Below the pieces are notes generated by a model. That model was not told where the DNA came from and did not search any database. It was given only the letters and a program-made list of their open reading frames with translations. From Tubiluchus corallicola (taxonomy: Eukaryota; Priapulida; Priapulimorpha; Priapulimorphida; Tubiluchidae), in NCBI GenBank assembly GCA_030141605.1, contig JAQGDQ010000013.1, positions 1,141,947 to 1,205,946 of the forward strand: a DNA stretch of 64,000 nt, written 5' to 3'. Positions 25,565 to 37,306 of this stretch are shown one piece after another. How positions within the stretch are numbered: the first letter of the stretch is position 1; every line of letters begins with the position of its first letter. A program made the position numbers and the translations under genes.

Positions 25565-26065
25565 GGTGTTTTGTTACGAGCTTATAAGTAGTATCATGAT
25601 ATATGTAGTATCAAGTTATGAGCTTTATTATGAACTTTTATATACGTGTAGTAATATCAAGTTGGTGTTTTGTTACCAGCTTATAAGTAGTAGTATCAAG
25701 TTATGAACTTTATTATCGACTTTTATAAATAGTATCAAGTTATGAGCGTTATTATCGATTTTTATATACGTGTAGTAATATTGAATTGGTGTTTTGTTAC
25801 CAGCTTATAAGTAGTAGTATCAAGTTATGAGGTTTCGTATGAACTCTTACATACATGTAGTAATATTGAGTTGGTGTTTTGTTACCAACTTATAAGTAGT
25901 AGTATCAAGCTATGAGGTTTCTTATGAACTGTTATATAACTGTAGTAATATCGACATGATGTTTTATTACCAGCTTATAAGTAGTAGTATCACGTTGTGA
26001 ACTTTATTATGAACTGTTGTATACCTGTAGTAATATCGACATGATATTTTGTTACGAGCCTTTAA
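25565..26065 (+). repeat. 85-bp tandem array in the ASS1 3' UTR, about six copies
   Basis: Units start with GGTGTTTTGTTACCAGCTTA, then AAGTAGTAGTATCAAG, a variable TTTATTATGAAC part and GTAGTAATAT. One unit carries an extra internal insertion. The array begins 27 bases after the ASS1 stop and ends before the AATAAA at 26310, so it is probably transcribed as 3' UTR. Confidence 0.88.
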
Positions 26066-26309
26066 ATGGCAGTTTCGTGTTGACGGCAATGATTTACTAT
26101 AGGTTGAATTAGGTCACGTTGAAAAAGTTATAGATTTGACAGTATTAAAGTTGTTAGGTTGTACCTGCTGTTGCCCTGCGTGACGCGTGGTATTTAGGGT
26201 AAAAATGGGGTAATAATAGTCTCTGTTATGTAGTCGTGCGTTGTTGTTTATAGTCGGCACAAAAGCTCTTGCGAGCTTATGTTAATTGTTGACCCTAAAG
26301 CCAACTTTC

Positions 26310-26315
26310 AATAAA
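26310..26315 (+). terminator. Polyadenylation signal AATAAA, ASS1
   Basis: First AATAAA after the ASS1 stop, just beyond the 85-bp array; it would give a 3' UTR of roughly 0.8 kb. Confidence 0.55.
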
Positions 26316-26329
26316 GATTTTTATTATGA

Positions 26330-28780
26330 TTATTTTATTATTCATTTGAGTTGCATTAGCCTGCCTTAATGAACAAGAAAAGGGGCACCCGAAGTAGTTT
26401 TCACAAAAATCGCCTTTAAAAATTGTATTATTCCACGGCGATTTTATGCGTATATCGTACTCGCATTGAAAGGATTTTTTTGTTTTCATTTTAAATCTCC
26501 TGCAATACTGTTCCGACCGCGCCATTACATGACGTCATATACGCACAACGTAAATTAGGGGAAGAAGAGGAAATATTACACTTATGTCTTAAAAAAACTT
26601 TCCATGCAAAGTTATATTACCTAGAATTTCGCTTACCTGCTTGAAAGACTTATTTAAAATATGTAATTAATAATTTTCTTTTCTAGTTACATGTTTTCAC
26701 CAATTGGTAAAAATTAATGTCACTGACTCACCCTCCAGGTTGCACCACTCACTTACCAAAAAACTTAGTTTTAATTTTATTGATAAGATGCAGTAATTAA
26801 AAATTTTACTTAGTGACGTATGAGAATGTATTTGACGTATAAGACAAATTTTTTTGAGCTTTATGTAAGTGGAGTGTTTTCCTGTGGAGCGGCAGGAAAT
26901 GATAATGCCTGGGACAGCCTCGTAATTTCTGAAACCCAAGCGTACACTGTGCAGTACTGGGGGGTTGAAAAAGCGGACAGTGAAGAGCCATTAACCGTGA
27001 CTACTTCTAACGATGGTACGTAGTCGTTTTGCATAAAAACGAGTAAAAATGGTCATTTTGATATGGAGATCGTCGAAAATAGTGCAGTCATTGGAAGCGA
27101 AACTCCAGCGATTATGTATAATACACAAATGTATAATTATTTATTTATTCTTTTGTTTCGTATTTTAGGCATACATTGTCACAAAATGTACATGGATAGA
27201 ACTAGATAGATAAATTGGTTATGTAGGTAAAAACCATTTACAAAATTTATTTAAAAAGAAAAACTATTTGCGTAAATCACAAACTTTATAATTTATGTAC
27301 TTTAAAATAATATTAAAAATACATACACTATATTCCTGGAAACATAGTGATAAAACAAACTGAATTGTGGGAACGAAAAAGTTTGGTAATTTTAATAATT
27401 CAAGAAAGTAGTGTGCGAAAAAGTGCAAATTCGTTAAATAGAATGCAAGTATAAAATGTCTGTATTCCGTAAAATTGTCGCATCAGTTTTTTTCGTTTTA
27501 TTGCAAATGATAACAGCAACTGCATTATTGGTGATTTCTCAGTATTTTTACGGAATTAGAGCTAAGAGTTTTACAAAACTAATTTCCACTTCAGGGAACA
27601 AAAATGAATTTTTTATGACTAGCATATTAAAGTTGCTGTATGCATTCCCTTTTGTCACTGTCGCTCCTTCACTGTCTTTACAAAATTATTACCTTATGAT
27701 GTGTATCAAAATTTGTGCTGTAAAGGATCCCTTTTTGTCTCATAAATATTAGGTCTTTTCCTCACAGGATGGATGAACTAACTAATGCTGCATTAAAATC
27801 ACCGGATATTTCTAGACAGCTTTGCTTGAATGTAAATTTCAAAGTCTCCAGGACGGAATACAGAAACTAAAATGTACAAAAACTTGCGAGTCATGTAGAA
27901 TACAGTCCGGTCATAATTCCAATGTCGAATTCAACCAGCACATGCTGTAAATAGGTAATTAACTACACTTACTATAATACTAGCAGAAGCCCAGAACACA
28001 CTGTGGCAAGTACTATTGCACTTCATTATAATATTATACAAAAAAACTTCAATTTTTGGTTGCGGGTGGGGATCACAGGGGAAGGGGCTGACCGTTGAGG
28101 AGGCGGCGCTAAAACACTTTTGCCCACGATGTGAAACTACCAAGACGCTTTAGCCTTGAAACTGTAACGGCTTTGAGCAGGTAATAATAAACGCCGAAGA
28201 AATCCCGTCCTTTATCCTTCAAAAAACTGTGTTTGTTCCTAACTAAACTTCTCTTATACATGTTAGTCTAAGCACTCTCTTGTTAAAATTATTAGCTTAA
28301 ATTATTCGAAAAGGCAGTAAATTAAAAACCACTGACTAAGGACTGACTCCTACTTTTCTACAAATTGAAGTCTGCACATTTTAGGAGAAAAAAATGCTCG
28401 TTAAAAATGTAGAATTTTGAATTTGCTGAAAATTGTGATTAGGATTACAGATAAGAGAAATTATATTATGGAAGTAAACGATGCACTCCTCGACTAAACA
28501 AGTACTGATCTCACGGATCCTCTCAACTATCTTGCATCATGATGTGTGTGGCACTGTAATCGAAACACTGATTTTACTGAAGCCAGTTAACTAATTGCAA
28601 GAAATGTAGATGATAGTCAATGAAACCTACTAAATTTAGTTTACATTCAGGTGTGTAGTTGTATAAGAGCGTATCAAAGACTCGTTAGTATAAAATAAAA
28701 CCAAATCTGGTAGAAAAAATATTCTGGGTCAAATGTCACAGACATTGTTTTCCTGTAAACCATGTTTCCCAGAGTACTCG
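26330..28780. other. Intergenic region, no confident gene
   Basis: A perfect TGACGTCA (CRE-type octamer) occurs near 26530. One open stretch with balanced codons ends in a donor-like GATG/GTACGT at 27014. A 98-codon frame at 27456-27752 is hydrophobic and shows no family motif. Otherwise AT-rich with a dispersed repeat near 28.1 kb. Confidence 0.4.
28040..28145 (+). repeat. Dispersed repeat, copy 2
   Basis: Contains GGCGGCGCTAAAACACTTTT followed by GCCCACGATGTGAAACTACC after a G-rich run. The same motif order occurs at 57350-57465 (+) and 2826-2915 (-). Confidence 0.55.
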
Positions 28781-28789
28781 TACTCTTAG

Positions 28790-29182
28790 TTCAGTTGCTG
28801 AAATAACAGGGTCGACTTTGAATTAAAGACAGTTTGTCCCCTAGGAGAGAGTCTTATTGAACTGAACTAACAGGGATGAACTTTGAACTAAAGACAACTT
28901 TATGCTAAAGATGACTTGGTCCCAAGGAGAGCCTCTTACTAAACTGAAGGAGAGCATCTTGCTGAACTGAACTAGCAGCGTTGACTTTAAGCTAAAGATA
29001 ACTTGGTCCCAAGGAGAGCATCTTACTGAACTGAACTAGCAGCGTTGACTTTAAGCTAAAGATAACTTGGTCCCAAGGAGAGCGTCTTACTGAACTGAAG
29101 GAGAGCATCTTACTGAACTGAACTAGCAGCGTTGACTTTAAGCTAAAGATGACTTGGCCCCTAGGAGAGCGTCTTACTGCTT
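28790..29182 (+). repeat. 64-bp tandem array with a shorter inserted unit
   Basis: The core unit begins GAGAGCATCTTACTGAACTG, continues GCAGCGTTGACTTTAAGC and ends AACTTGGTCCCAAG. Two central units are almost identical, and the flanking ones are more diverged or carry a short extra GAACTGAAG segment. No coding potential. Confidence 0.9.
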
Positions 29183-30825
29183 TGTAATGTTTTTATGCAA
29201 TTTTATTTACAACTTTTCCAAGATTTAATAAAATTAGTTAAAACTGAAGCGACAAATGCAAAGCTGCTTAAAATACTTTGGTGAATTTTGCGACATCATC
29301 CTTGTATAATTTTGTCTGAATTAATGCAGTGTTGCGTGCAGCTGTGTTTTTCTCATTGATGAACTGCGAATGCAAGCTCTTAATCTTTGCTGCATGTTAA
29401 CTGAACTTGTCTATAATGCCCTACAAAACTTTATTCAAATGTGCTCCATCATTGAATACACTTGAATCTTACATTTGGGTGGTGATGCTTCAGTCTTCAC
29501 GCTGCTAGAGTTTAGCTATAATGCGGAACTCGCTGTTTGGTGCTCATGCACACTCAGCAGGGTTAATCTATCTTGTCTCCTGTTTGACCACCCTCCCTTC
29601 ATTTGCCTCCCCTTTTCATAGCTTGTGATCTGACTTCTCAAGTAGCAGAGTAACTTCAGTGACAGGCTTCGTGTTGTCTGTACGTCCCAATCGTAAATTG
29701 AAGCCCGTGTAGAAAGCTCAGATTTGAATATTTAAGGCCGAGTTGAGATCATGCTCTTACTAGCAATGTTGATTGGTTGTAGCAGGCCTGGAATCTAGCT
29801 ACTATTAAGGAAAATCTGTTGACGGAAACACTGAACTGAACGAGACTGTTGTTGCAAAATTAAAAAACTTTTTCCCTCCTCTTTTTTGGACACGTCCATA
29901 ATGATGTTATCATAACAGATGCAAGCGGGTTCAAAACACTTGAATTTTGACAAGAAACGTTTAGTATTTTCGCTAAAAATGTTTAGTGCTTTTGCTAACT
30001 TTTATTATTTTTTGATTAGAAGTTTTAGAAGTCGACTTTTCTGCTTAACTGCTTACGTTTTATGCTAAATCATTCTTTTATCTCATAATTTCGCTTTTAT
30101 AACCTGTCATCGCTCTGTATGTAAATTGTTATTCTATCAAAACTGCTGAGATCACTGTTCTCGTGAGGAGTTCTTCCCCCTCGGCTTGCTCTCTGCATGG
30201 CTCGGTATCTGAGTGTGCTGCATACGGATTAACTCCAATAATCGCAATCACCAGCAGCGAACACCATCCCATCAGGTGATTCACATTTTCTTTAATAACG
30301 AACATCACTAATCGTGAATTGATTTCAACTTGTCTGAAAACTGTAGGTGGTTTTTGTGTCATTTCAAGTTGTATTAATGTCGTCGATTCAGATCAGGTGT
30401 TAAAATGTCAGCCGGATGAAAAATTACTCACGTCGTCGATTCAAGGCAGGCGGAAGTATATCGTCTGGATATCCGAAATCCTGAATAGCATAAAGTGAAT
30501 GAGTCGAGGTGGGTCAGGTATAATAATGCCTCCCTCTCTCCCTTGCTACCTGGAAACAGCCTACAACAACGGAAATATGAAAGCACAAAAAGACCTTTTC
30601 TTGCACAAAACTAAAAAGTTCGTCTTGAAAGTTTTTATCATCTATTACTACCTTGTAAATTCAATTCAAACGGGTGTTCCTGCAATGTTACGTAGTGCCG
30701 ACGTCGTTTTTGAGTCCTGTTTTTGGAGGACAGACACTGTCCCTTGAATTGTTATGGTCAGCCTTCTCCTAATCTTTGCCTTTTCGATACATACAAACGA
30801 AACAGCAACAGGTTTATGAACTACT
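29182..30825. other. Intergenic, nothing recognised
   Basis: No repeat structure, RNA gene or exon with good borders was found. Short open frames at 30129-30362 (-) and 30499-30747 (+) show no known motif. Confidence 0.45.
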
Positions 30826-30956
30826 TTATTTCACTTTAGCAAAAAGGAGTCTCACAAACTCCTGATGCATCAGTTCCACTACCACCATCTCCATTTCCGT
30901 CAGCTCATTCTCCTCCTTGTCCTCGATGGAGCAGGTCTCTCGATCGTCGAAACGTT
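30826..30956 (-). CDS. Candidate terminal exon of an unidentified gene
   Basis: On the minus strand an acceptor (TTAATAG) is followed by two bases completing a split codon, 42 sense codons and TAA, and the stop overlaps an AATAAA hexamer. The translation is acidic then amphipathic (RFDDRETCSIEDKEENELTE, then a helix-like MVVVELMHQEFVRLLFAKVK). Base composition is richer in GC than the surroundings. No upstream exon was found, and the + strand is also open here after a good acceptor (Pro/Ser-rich translation), so the coding strand is uncertain. Family not recognised. Confidence 0.3.
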
Positions 30957-31665
30957 CTATTAACGACAACACACAACATTTTAACAACGCATTTAATAAC
31001 ACACCACAAGCAGTTACTGAGTCAGCTTTTCATAAGATCCATATTATTAAAAAGTGAGCAATTATTACATATTTATGGTTAAAACATTTGAAGGCCTAAA
31101 AGCAATAATAAAAAAGTAAACGATGACTAGGTATTGCATGTTGTGAAAATGGGTGGGTGGGTTTTTTTCTGTATGGTTCAGTTTAATTACGATACCCGGA
31201 CATTATAGAACATATTTCACTACAACAATATTTTCCGTGGTTTCAATTGTAGTCTTGGTGATGTTCGCACAAGCTGGTAAAACGACACTGGTTAGCTGTC
31301 CCGGTGTACACATGCCGCACATGTCATTTGCGATTCGTAATTTAAACTACTACAATAATATCTGCTGCCACCTACATTTAAATTTATTATTGAACTGAGT
31401 CGAAGTTTAATCCAGGTTGTGGCCTGGGTCAATGCTGCTCAGTCACCTGTACCCTGCTGCGCTTCCCATATATGGGAGTGTAGATTCACTAGCCAATCAG
31501 GTAAGCTCAGTGGGTGTATGTGACTTGGGTAGCTCTGCATGCGTCTTTTTTTCTTGAGCATTGCTGTTGAATGGTCTTTCAGAGTTCAACACAATATCAT
31601 ATTCTTTATTTTAACCACCAGAGTGAGTCAGTCTACAATAGTTTGTTTGTTTGCAAAATCTTCAG

Positions 31666-31666
<1 letters not shown>

Positions 31667-31757
<91 letters not shown>
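31667..31757. repeat. (TTA)n microsatellite, about 30 units
   Basis: Uninterrupted TTA tract, with poly-Tyr or poly-Leu translation in open frames. Such (TTA)n tracts in the window may be reversed tails of retroelements, as at 37259. Confidence 0.97.
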
Positions 31758-31758
<1 letters not shown>

Positions 31759-32647
31759 CAGTACATTAGTAATATTTACAAATATAATTAGTTACATATT
31801 TACAATACATACATGAATACGGAAAACAAAACAAACAGACAGAAATGAGAATTATTAGCTTTAATAATTATACTTGAAAGTGCCAAACAATTATTTGTAT
31901 ATAATTAATCTTCCATCATAAACGTTGAAATTTCATTTAATTCAGTCAAGGTACAAAAAAGAGAAATCTCTTGCTTTTATTGTATTTAAAATATCCACGG
32001 CCGGAGATACATTAGAAATTTGATCTTCAGTTAGTTTGCATTCCTCTTTAAATATGTCCCATGGTAACGTTAATTATGTTGTGCACTTAATATTTAATTA
32101 TAATTTCTTCATTTGGTTACATCAGGCAGATGGACACAAAGCATTAAAATCATCATATTCTTAAACATATACACGTGACAGTCTTACATTTCCTGTTGTT
32201 AGCAAAAATAAAAATAAAAGAAAACTGACATTTTGCTCGGATTGGGCTTTCTCATAAAATAATACATGTGCGATCAATATATATATATATACGTTAAGGT
32301 AAAGTCAATGCTGTTTAATTTACATTAAAAATTGAAGATGAGAAAGTACGAATCTTATCATGGGGCGTGCGGGGAATAACTTCTACAGAATGCTGTAGGC
32401 GCGTGTGTGGCTTTGGGCTTGGATAAAAGCTGTTATGATGGCTACGTCAGTCACCGTGTTTTGCCGTGTTTTGCTGCTATAGGTACGTAAACAGGAGACG
32501 CGCTAGGATCTAGCGTCATAATTGTAAACCCGGAGAGGTTTCATAGCAACAAAACAAGATACTGCGAGTTTTAGACTGCGAAAGGAAGAGACAAGACGCA
32601 TTTTTTTCGCTCCGTATCTAAAGTTATTTTAAGTGGTTGGGATTACA

Positions 32648-35320
32648 ATGGAGATTATATTAGGTACGTTTTTTCATTCTAATAATAACCCTGAAAGAGT
32701 GCCTGAACCTACAGTTTTATACTCTGCACGCATATATCAATTGTTCACCGTTTTTCCAACATGCGCAAACAAGTTCGGCAACTGTCTTAATGGCTAATTA
32801 TTATGTTTTTGTTCCTCACTTCCTACTTCCGCTCTGACAAATCCACGTGTTTGCCTGATCAACAGAAAATGTCACTTCTAAAATTTGGCTTGACCTCATA
32901 ACCGGCGTGTGTCGTTGCGGGACCCTACCTCTCATGTGACCGAGCTGCGTGTAAGTTCTTGCAGAGAACTTTGTTCTAACGTTGTTCTTGCAGAGAACTT
33001 TGTGACCTGAATACTGCATGCACGAAACAGTTATTTACTTACGAATCAGTTACTGATCTGTCAGGTTATAAGTCACCTGCGCATTGGACATTTGGGACAT
33101 ATGGACACTTGGCCAGTTGGCACTTGAGAAGTGAATGACAGTCCAGTGTTAGCCAAACATATGAGCTGAATGACATTTGGGCAGTGGACACTTGGGGAGT
33201 GGAAACTTGGGCAGAAGGCACTCAGGCGGTGAACACTTAGGCTGTGCCATTTAGCAGCTGACATTTGGGCAACGGGCAGCACACTTGAGCTGTGAAACGT
33301 TTTAACGTCTTAAAAGAAGTACAAGTGGTGCAGAAAATTTTCAGAGGAGCACTAGCTACCTACCTATCTACCTGCCTGATTACATACTTTCCTTCCTACC
33401 TACCTACCTGCCTACCTACCTACCTCTCTAACTTACTTAACTACCCACCTATATACCTGCTGTCTACCTACGTACCTAACCTCCCTACCTAACTACTTAC
33501 CTACCTACCTACCTATCTACTTAACATTAGGGTACCTACTATTTATATACCAAATGATCCACCTCACCTCACCTACCTACCTACCTAACGACCTGCTTAC
33601 CTACTTACTTGCCTCCCTATTTACCTACCCACGTACCTAAATACCTGCCTGCCTACCTACCTAAAAACCCACCCACCCAGCCACCTACCTGCCTGACCTA
33701 CCTACCTGCCGACCGATCGACCAACCGAACGAGTGATCGACCTGCCTACCTACCTACCTACCTACCTACCTACCTACCTACCTACCTACCTACCTGCCTG
33801 CCTACCTACCTACCTACCTACTTACCGACCTACCTTCCTTCTTAGCTGACTGACTGACTAACCAAAAACTAACTAATAAACTAAGTACGTAATCCACCAC
33901 TGTAGTTAATTATATAATTATAGTATAATTGTGAAAAGTAATAGTCATATACTAATCATCTGTTTACTTACTTGCTTACTTAGTTACTTACTTACTTACT
34001 CACTCACTCACTCACTCACTCACTCACTCACTCACTCACTCACTCACTCACTCACTCACTCACTCACTCACTCATTAAAGATTATTAATTACTCATAATC
34101 CAAGTTTGATTTTCTTAATTTTAATGCTTATAGTCTTGTTACAGCAGATGCGCTTTGCGATGTAAATTATAACGGACTCATTCTTTGTTTTGCAGCACTT
34201 TGAATGTACATTACCGACGCTCCTATCGGTAAGAATAGAGTATTTCAATTTTATAATAAGAGTTAAATTATTTACTTTTTCAGCCTACAAGCTGGGCATT
34301 GCTGCTATGGGAATAGCCATAGCCGTTATAACAGCGATACTGATTTATTTATGGTAAGTATCGACAACTAAAAGAAGCACGATTTGTTTTAATATTTAAA
34401 TACTGCTAATATATGAAAAAGGATTCGTGCCCGATGTATGTCCGTTCCAAAGACCATGTTTAACGTGAACCTGTGCCTAGGAGGGTGGAATCAGACGCCA
34501 GGCGGGCTGTTGGGTAACGAAACCGCGTATGTTTTGAATTAATAAGCAAGTATTATAATTCTAAGCAGCCATTGACCAAATGGTGGTATCTTTAGGATAA
34601 ATAGGATAAATGCTCCTATAGTCGAATTCTGTTTTAAAAATCGAAGTGATGGAATAATGTGGATGTGCAATTCATCCTGAGAGGTGTTATGACACCGTGT
34701 AGAATCGTTTCGTTAGGCAATGAGAGTTATAACCCAGATTTTGACATGACGTTGCAGTTCTTGTTTGAACTTTATCATTTAGTTCTAATCCTGCAGGAGT
34801 AAAATTGGCCTGAGTTTGATGGGTTGCACGCACCTTATTAGTCTGGTAGATTTCCCGTTTTCATCATTCCCTTTCCTGCTTTATTTTTAATGTTTTCAAC
34901 TGTGGCCAGTGGTAGGTTTTAGATGAAGTTACAGACTCTTAATCTGCTTTCTTACGTTCATTACATGGAGCCACATATGTCAGGGCAGTTTCATCTTCAG
35001 GTGACAAAATTTCCCGCCCACCCTGTAGAAAGTTTTATACATCAGAGAAAGCTGGCGCGCTAATCATTACGGGAATGAACAAAAGGCAAGCTAGTACTTG
35101 TGTGTGTAAGCCATTATGAAATAAGGGTCCTTGTACGTAATATGTAGTTATGCCCATACATATTAGTCTGTGTTTGCATATGAATGTCGTTAGATTAGAA
35201 TAGGAACTTATATTTCAGTTTCTAACAACAATTAATGTGTAATTATGCGCTCATTAATTTAGGTGTGGTGGAGGATGGAAAAGAAAGTCATTGTGGGATC
35301 TTGACCTTGAAGGATACTAA
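32648..35320 (+). CDS. Predicted 47-aa single-pass membrane microprotein, three exons
   Basis: Exons 32648-32663, 34284-34353 and 35263-35320 join in phase (1, then 2) with good sites: GTACGT, TTTTTCAG, GTAAGT, TTTAG. The protein starts MEIILAYKLG, has one hydrophobic helix at about residues 8-29 (GIAAMGIAIAVITAILIYLW), then CGGGWKRK, and ends LWDLDLEGY before TAA. The basic stretch right after the helix suggests a cytosolic or matrix C terminus by the positive-inside rule. I do not recognise the family. Part of the long first intron is CTAC and ACTC satellite. An additional acceptor/donor pair around 34196-34230 would introduce an in-frame stop, so I leave it out. No RNA evidence; short exons make this moderate. 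Confidence 0.5.
33080..33300 (+). repeat. Degenerate 15-bp minisatellite
   Basis: Variants of GGCAGTGGACACTTG repeat about a dozen times with heavy substitution (GGCAGAAGGCACTCA, GGCGGTGAACACTTA and so on). Inside the first intron of the predicted microprotein gene. Confidence 0.7.
33356..33845. repeat. (CTAC)n tetranucleotide tract with variants
   Basis: CTAC units with CTGC, TTAC and CTAA variants; the purest part is around 33740-33830. The Tyr/Leu/Pro/Thr-rich open frames are translations of the repeat. Confidence 0.95.
33963..34075. repeat. (TTAC)n grading into (ACTC)n tract
   Basis: TTAC units from about 33963 change to a pure ACTC run of about 19 units from 33999 to 34074. Upstream of the second exon of the predicted microprotein. 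Confidence 0.95.
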
Positions 35321-35329
35321 CTTTGTAAT

Positions 35330-36540
35330 GCTAATTTTCTGGGAACTTGTTTTGATTTACATTGTGTGTAAATTTTGTTCTTATTTAACGTTTTTGACCA
35401 TTTGTCGTTAATTTACCAAGTCAGCAAGAACTCTTTTCAAGTTCATTACATTCACGTTGATAAGACTGGCTATGTTGCCAAAAAATGCCCAGGAAACTTT
35501 ATAAAAACACCTTCTCATGATTTTCTTCTAGTCTAGTAGTGGCCATTTTAAAAAAGGTCGTCGGTATTGAAATGAACATGACACAAATGGCTTTTTAATG
35601 AAAATGTTTTGGAAAATTTGTTTTTAATTTTCATTGGTTGTGACAAAACTTGGCGGCCATTTTGTTTACCATAAACATACAAGTTTGCAATGATAAATTA
35701 CACAGAAAGCATCAAATTAACACAAATTTCGACACAGAAAACATTAATATATATTTTTCGTTGGCGCTACTGGTATGCTTTTGGACAGCACCAGCAAGAA
35801 AATCTTGTGTTGCTGCTGCTCAGATTAATGGTAAATTTGAAATTTGAGAAACAAAAACAGAAATGCATTAAATGATGTTTTTATCTCTCTACCTTTCTCT
35901 CTCTCTTTCACTCACTCACTCAGTCACGCACACGCTCTCTTTTAAGAATAAGGACAAATTGCAAACGGATAGGATGTTAGTTGTTAGTATGACGACGATT
36001 AAGTCATGATGGTATTTCCAAAGCATCAAAATAGTCAAAATAAGAATAAAATAAAAAATAAATAAAAAAGAGGCACAATTGATTGCAAATTATATTATAT
36101 AGTTTTATAGGGATGAACTGACAGTTGTGAGTATTTGCAAGTACATATTGTGAAGTAATACTGGTACACATTATACATCCACACATTCAAAGTGATCCAT
36201 TCGGAATATGTGGCAAATATGTGTGATTCAAGATTTTTGTTTAGTTTATGAATTGACACAGAGGTTTAATGCATTAAGGTAATTTGTTCCAAGTCTTATA
36301 AGGCCATTAGTGGAAACAAAGTGTTTTCCAACATTAGTTTTTGAAACATTAATTGTGTATTCGTTGTACCTAGTGTTATACCATTTAATTTGTTTAGCTG
36401 GATTATTAAAAAAGCTAGGAAATAACTTGAAAAGAATCTTATACAAATTGTATAGAGATACAGTAATACACCAGATCTAGCCTAAAAACTTTACTATGAA
36501 GCTAATGAGCTTTAGTGACTGTTATACGTTTAGAACAATA
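35330..36540. other. Intergenic, no gene recognised
   Basis: AT-rich with a short TCTC/ACTC run near 35890-35940. Short open frames lack motifs. An ATTAAA near 35868 could end the microprotein transcript. Confidence 0.4.
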
Positions 36541-36542
36541 AT

Positions 36543-36767
36543 TTTTTCGTATTTGACTTACGCAGTCATCTAATGAGGCTTAACTTACTATCTAATTTGA
36601 AAAAAAAGTTCAAAGACTACAAAGAAAATTTCTTCGTATTGTTCATAAATAACCTAAAGTAAATATGAACAATACGAAGAAATTTTTTTGTATTCTTTGA
36701 AGTTTTTTTCAAATTAGATGGGTAAGTTAAGCCTCATTAGATGACTGCGTAAGTTAAATACGGAAAA
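36543..36767. repeat. Second long inverted repeat: about 98-nt arms, 20-nt loop
   Basis: Arm 1 is 36548-36645 and arm 2 is 36666-36762, complementary with few mismatches. The arms contain GCAGTCATCTAATGAGGCTT and CTTCGTATTGTTCA. Weaker complementarity continues a few bases outward. Arm and loop sizes match the ASS1-intron hairpin (17372) although the sequences are unrelated by eye. No coding frame and no target duplication seen. Confidence 0.93.
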
Positions 36768-37256
36768 CTTAATGAGTTGTATAGCGTGATTAGGAGCTCA
36801 GGTGATAGACTGGGTTTTCAACGAACGTGCCAGACTAGAGATACGCCAAGGTAGTTTTTCAATGAGAATAGTGCCACTTTGAAACTATACTAATATTACC
36901 AGCGCCAACTCTACCAGTGTTTTCCGTCACCGTCTTAAAACGCAAATCTTAACCGTTTTTTGAAAGGCAGAAGTCTGCTGCAGTAGTACCGTTTCTTCTT
37001 CCTGTAGTCTAGAGTAGTTGCTGCAAATGTGGTTTTTTTGCACACAATGTGAACAACGATCCCGAAGCCAACATAAGTAAACACAAGTAAAGTAAGTAAA
37101 CTGGGACTAATATGACTAATCTAACATTTTTTGCGATTTTCATACTTATCAAGTTAATATGAGAATTCTAATTTAAATTTCCATGTAAACTAACTCTTAA
37201 CAATTCTATTACAGTTACTCGCCGTATGGTAGCACCTTCTACTGCTAACTCATTAT

Positions 37257-37258
<2 letters not shown>

Positions 37259-37306
<48 letters not shown>
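37259..37306. repeat. (TAA)n microsatellite, 16 units
   Basis: Pure TAA tract. It may be the reversed tail of a retroelement whose body extends to the right, since 38100-38305 is a dispersed repeat, but no reverse-transcriptase frame was seen in between. Confidence 0.93.

Noticed and set aside
27456-27752. 98-codon hydrophobic frame
   Set aside because: AT-rich, no splice signals, no recognised family; typical of chance open frames in 35% GC DNA.
31667-31757. Poly-Tyr/poly-Leu frames
   Set aside because: Translation of the (TTA)n microsatellite.
33292-33845. Tyr/Leu/Pro/Thr-rich frames
   Set aside because: Direct translations of CTAC tetranucleotide repeats.
34196-34230. Extra coding exon of the 47-aa gene (CAG/CACTTTG to ATCG/GTAAG)
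   Set aside because: In the required phase it reads a stop codon immediately; inclusion would truncate the protein to a few residues.
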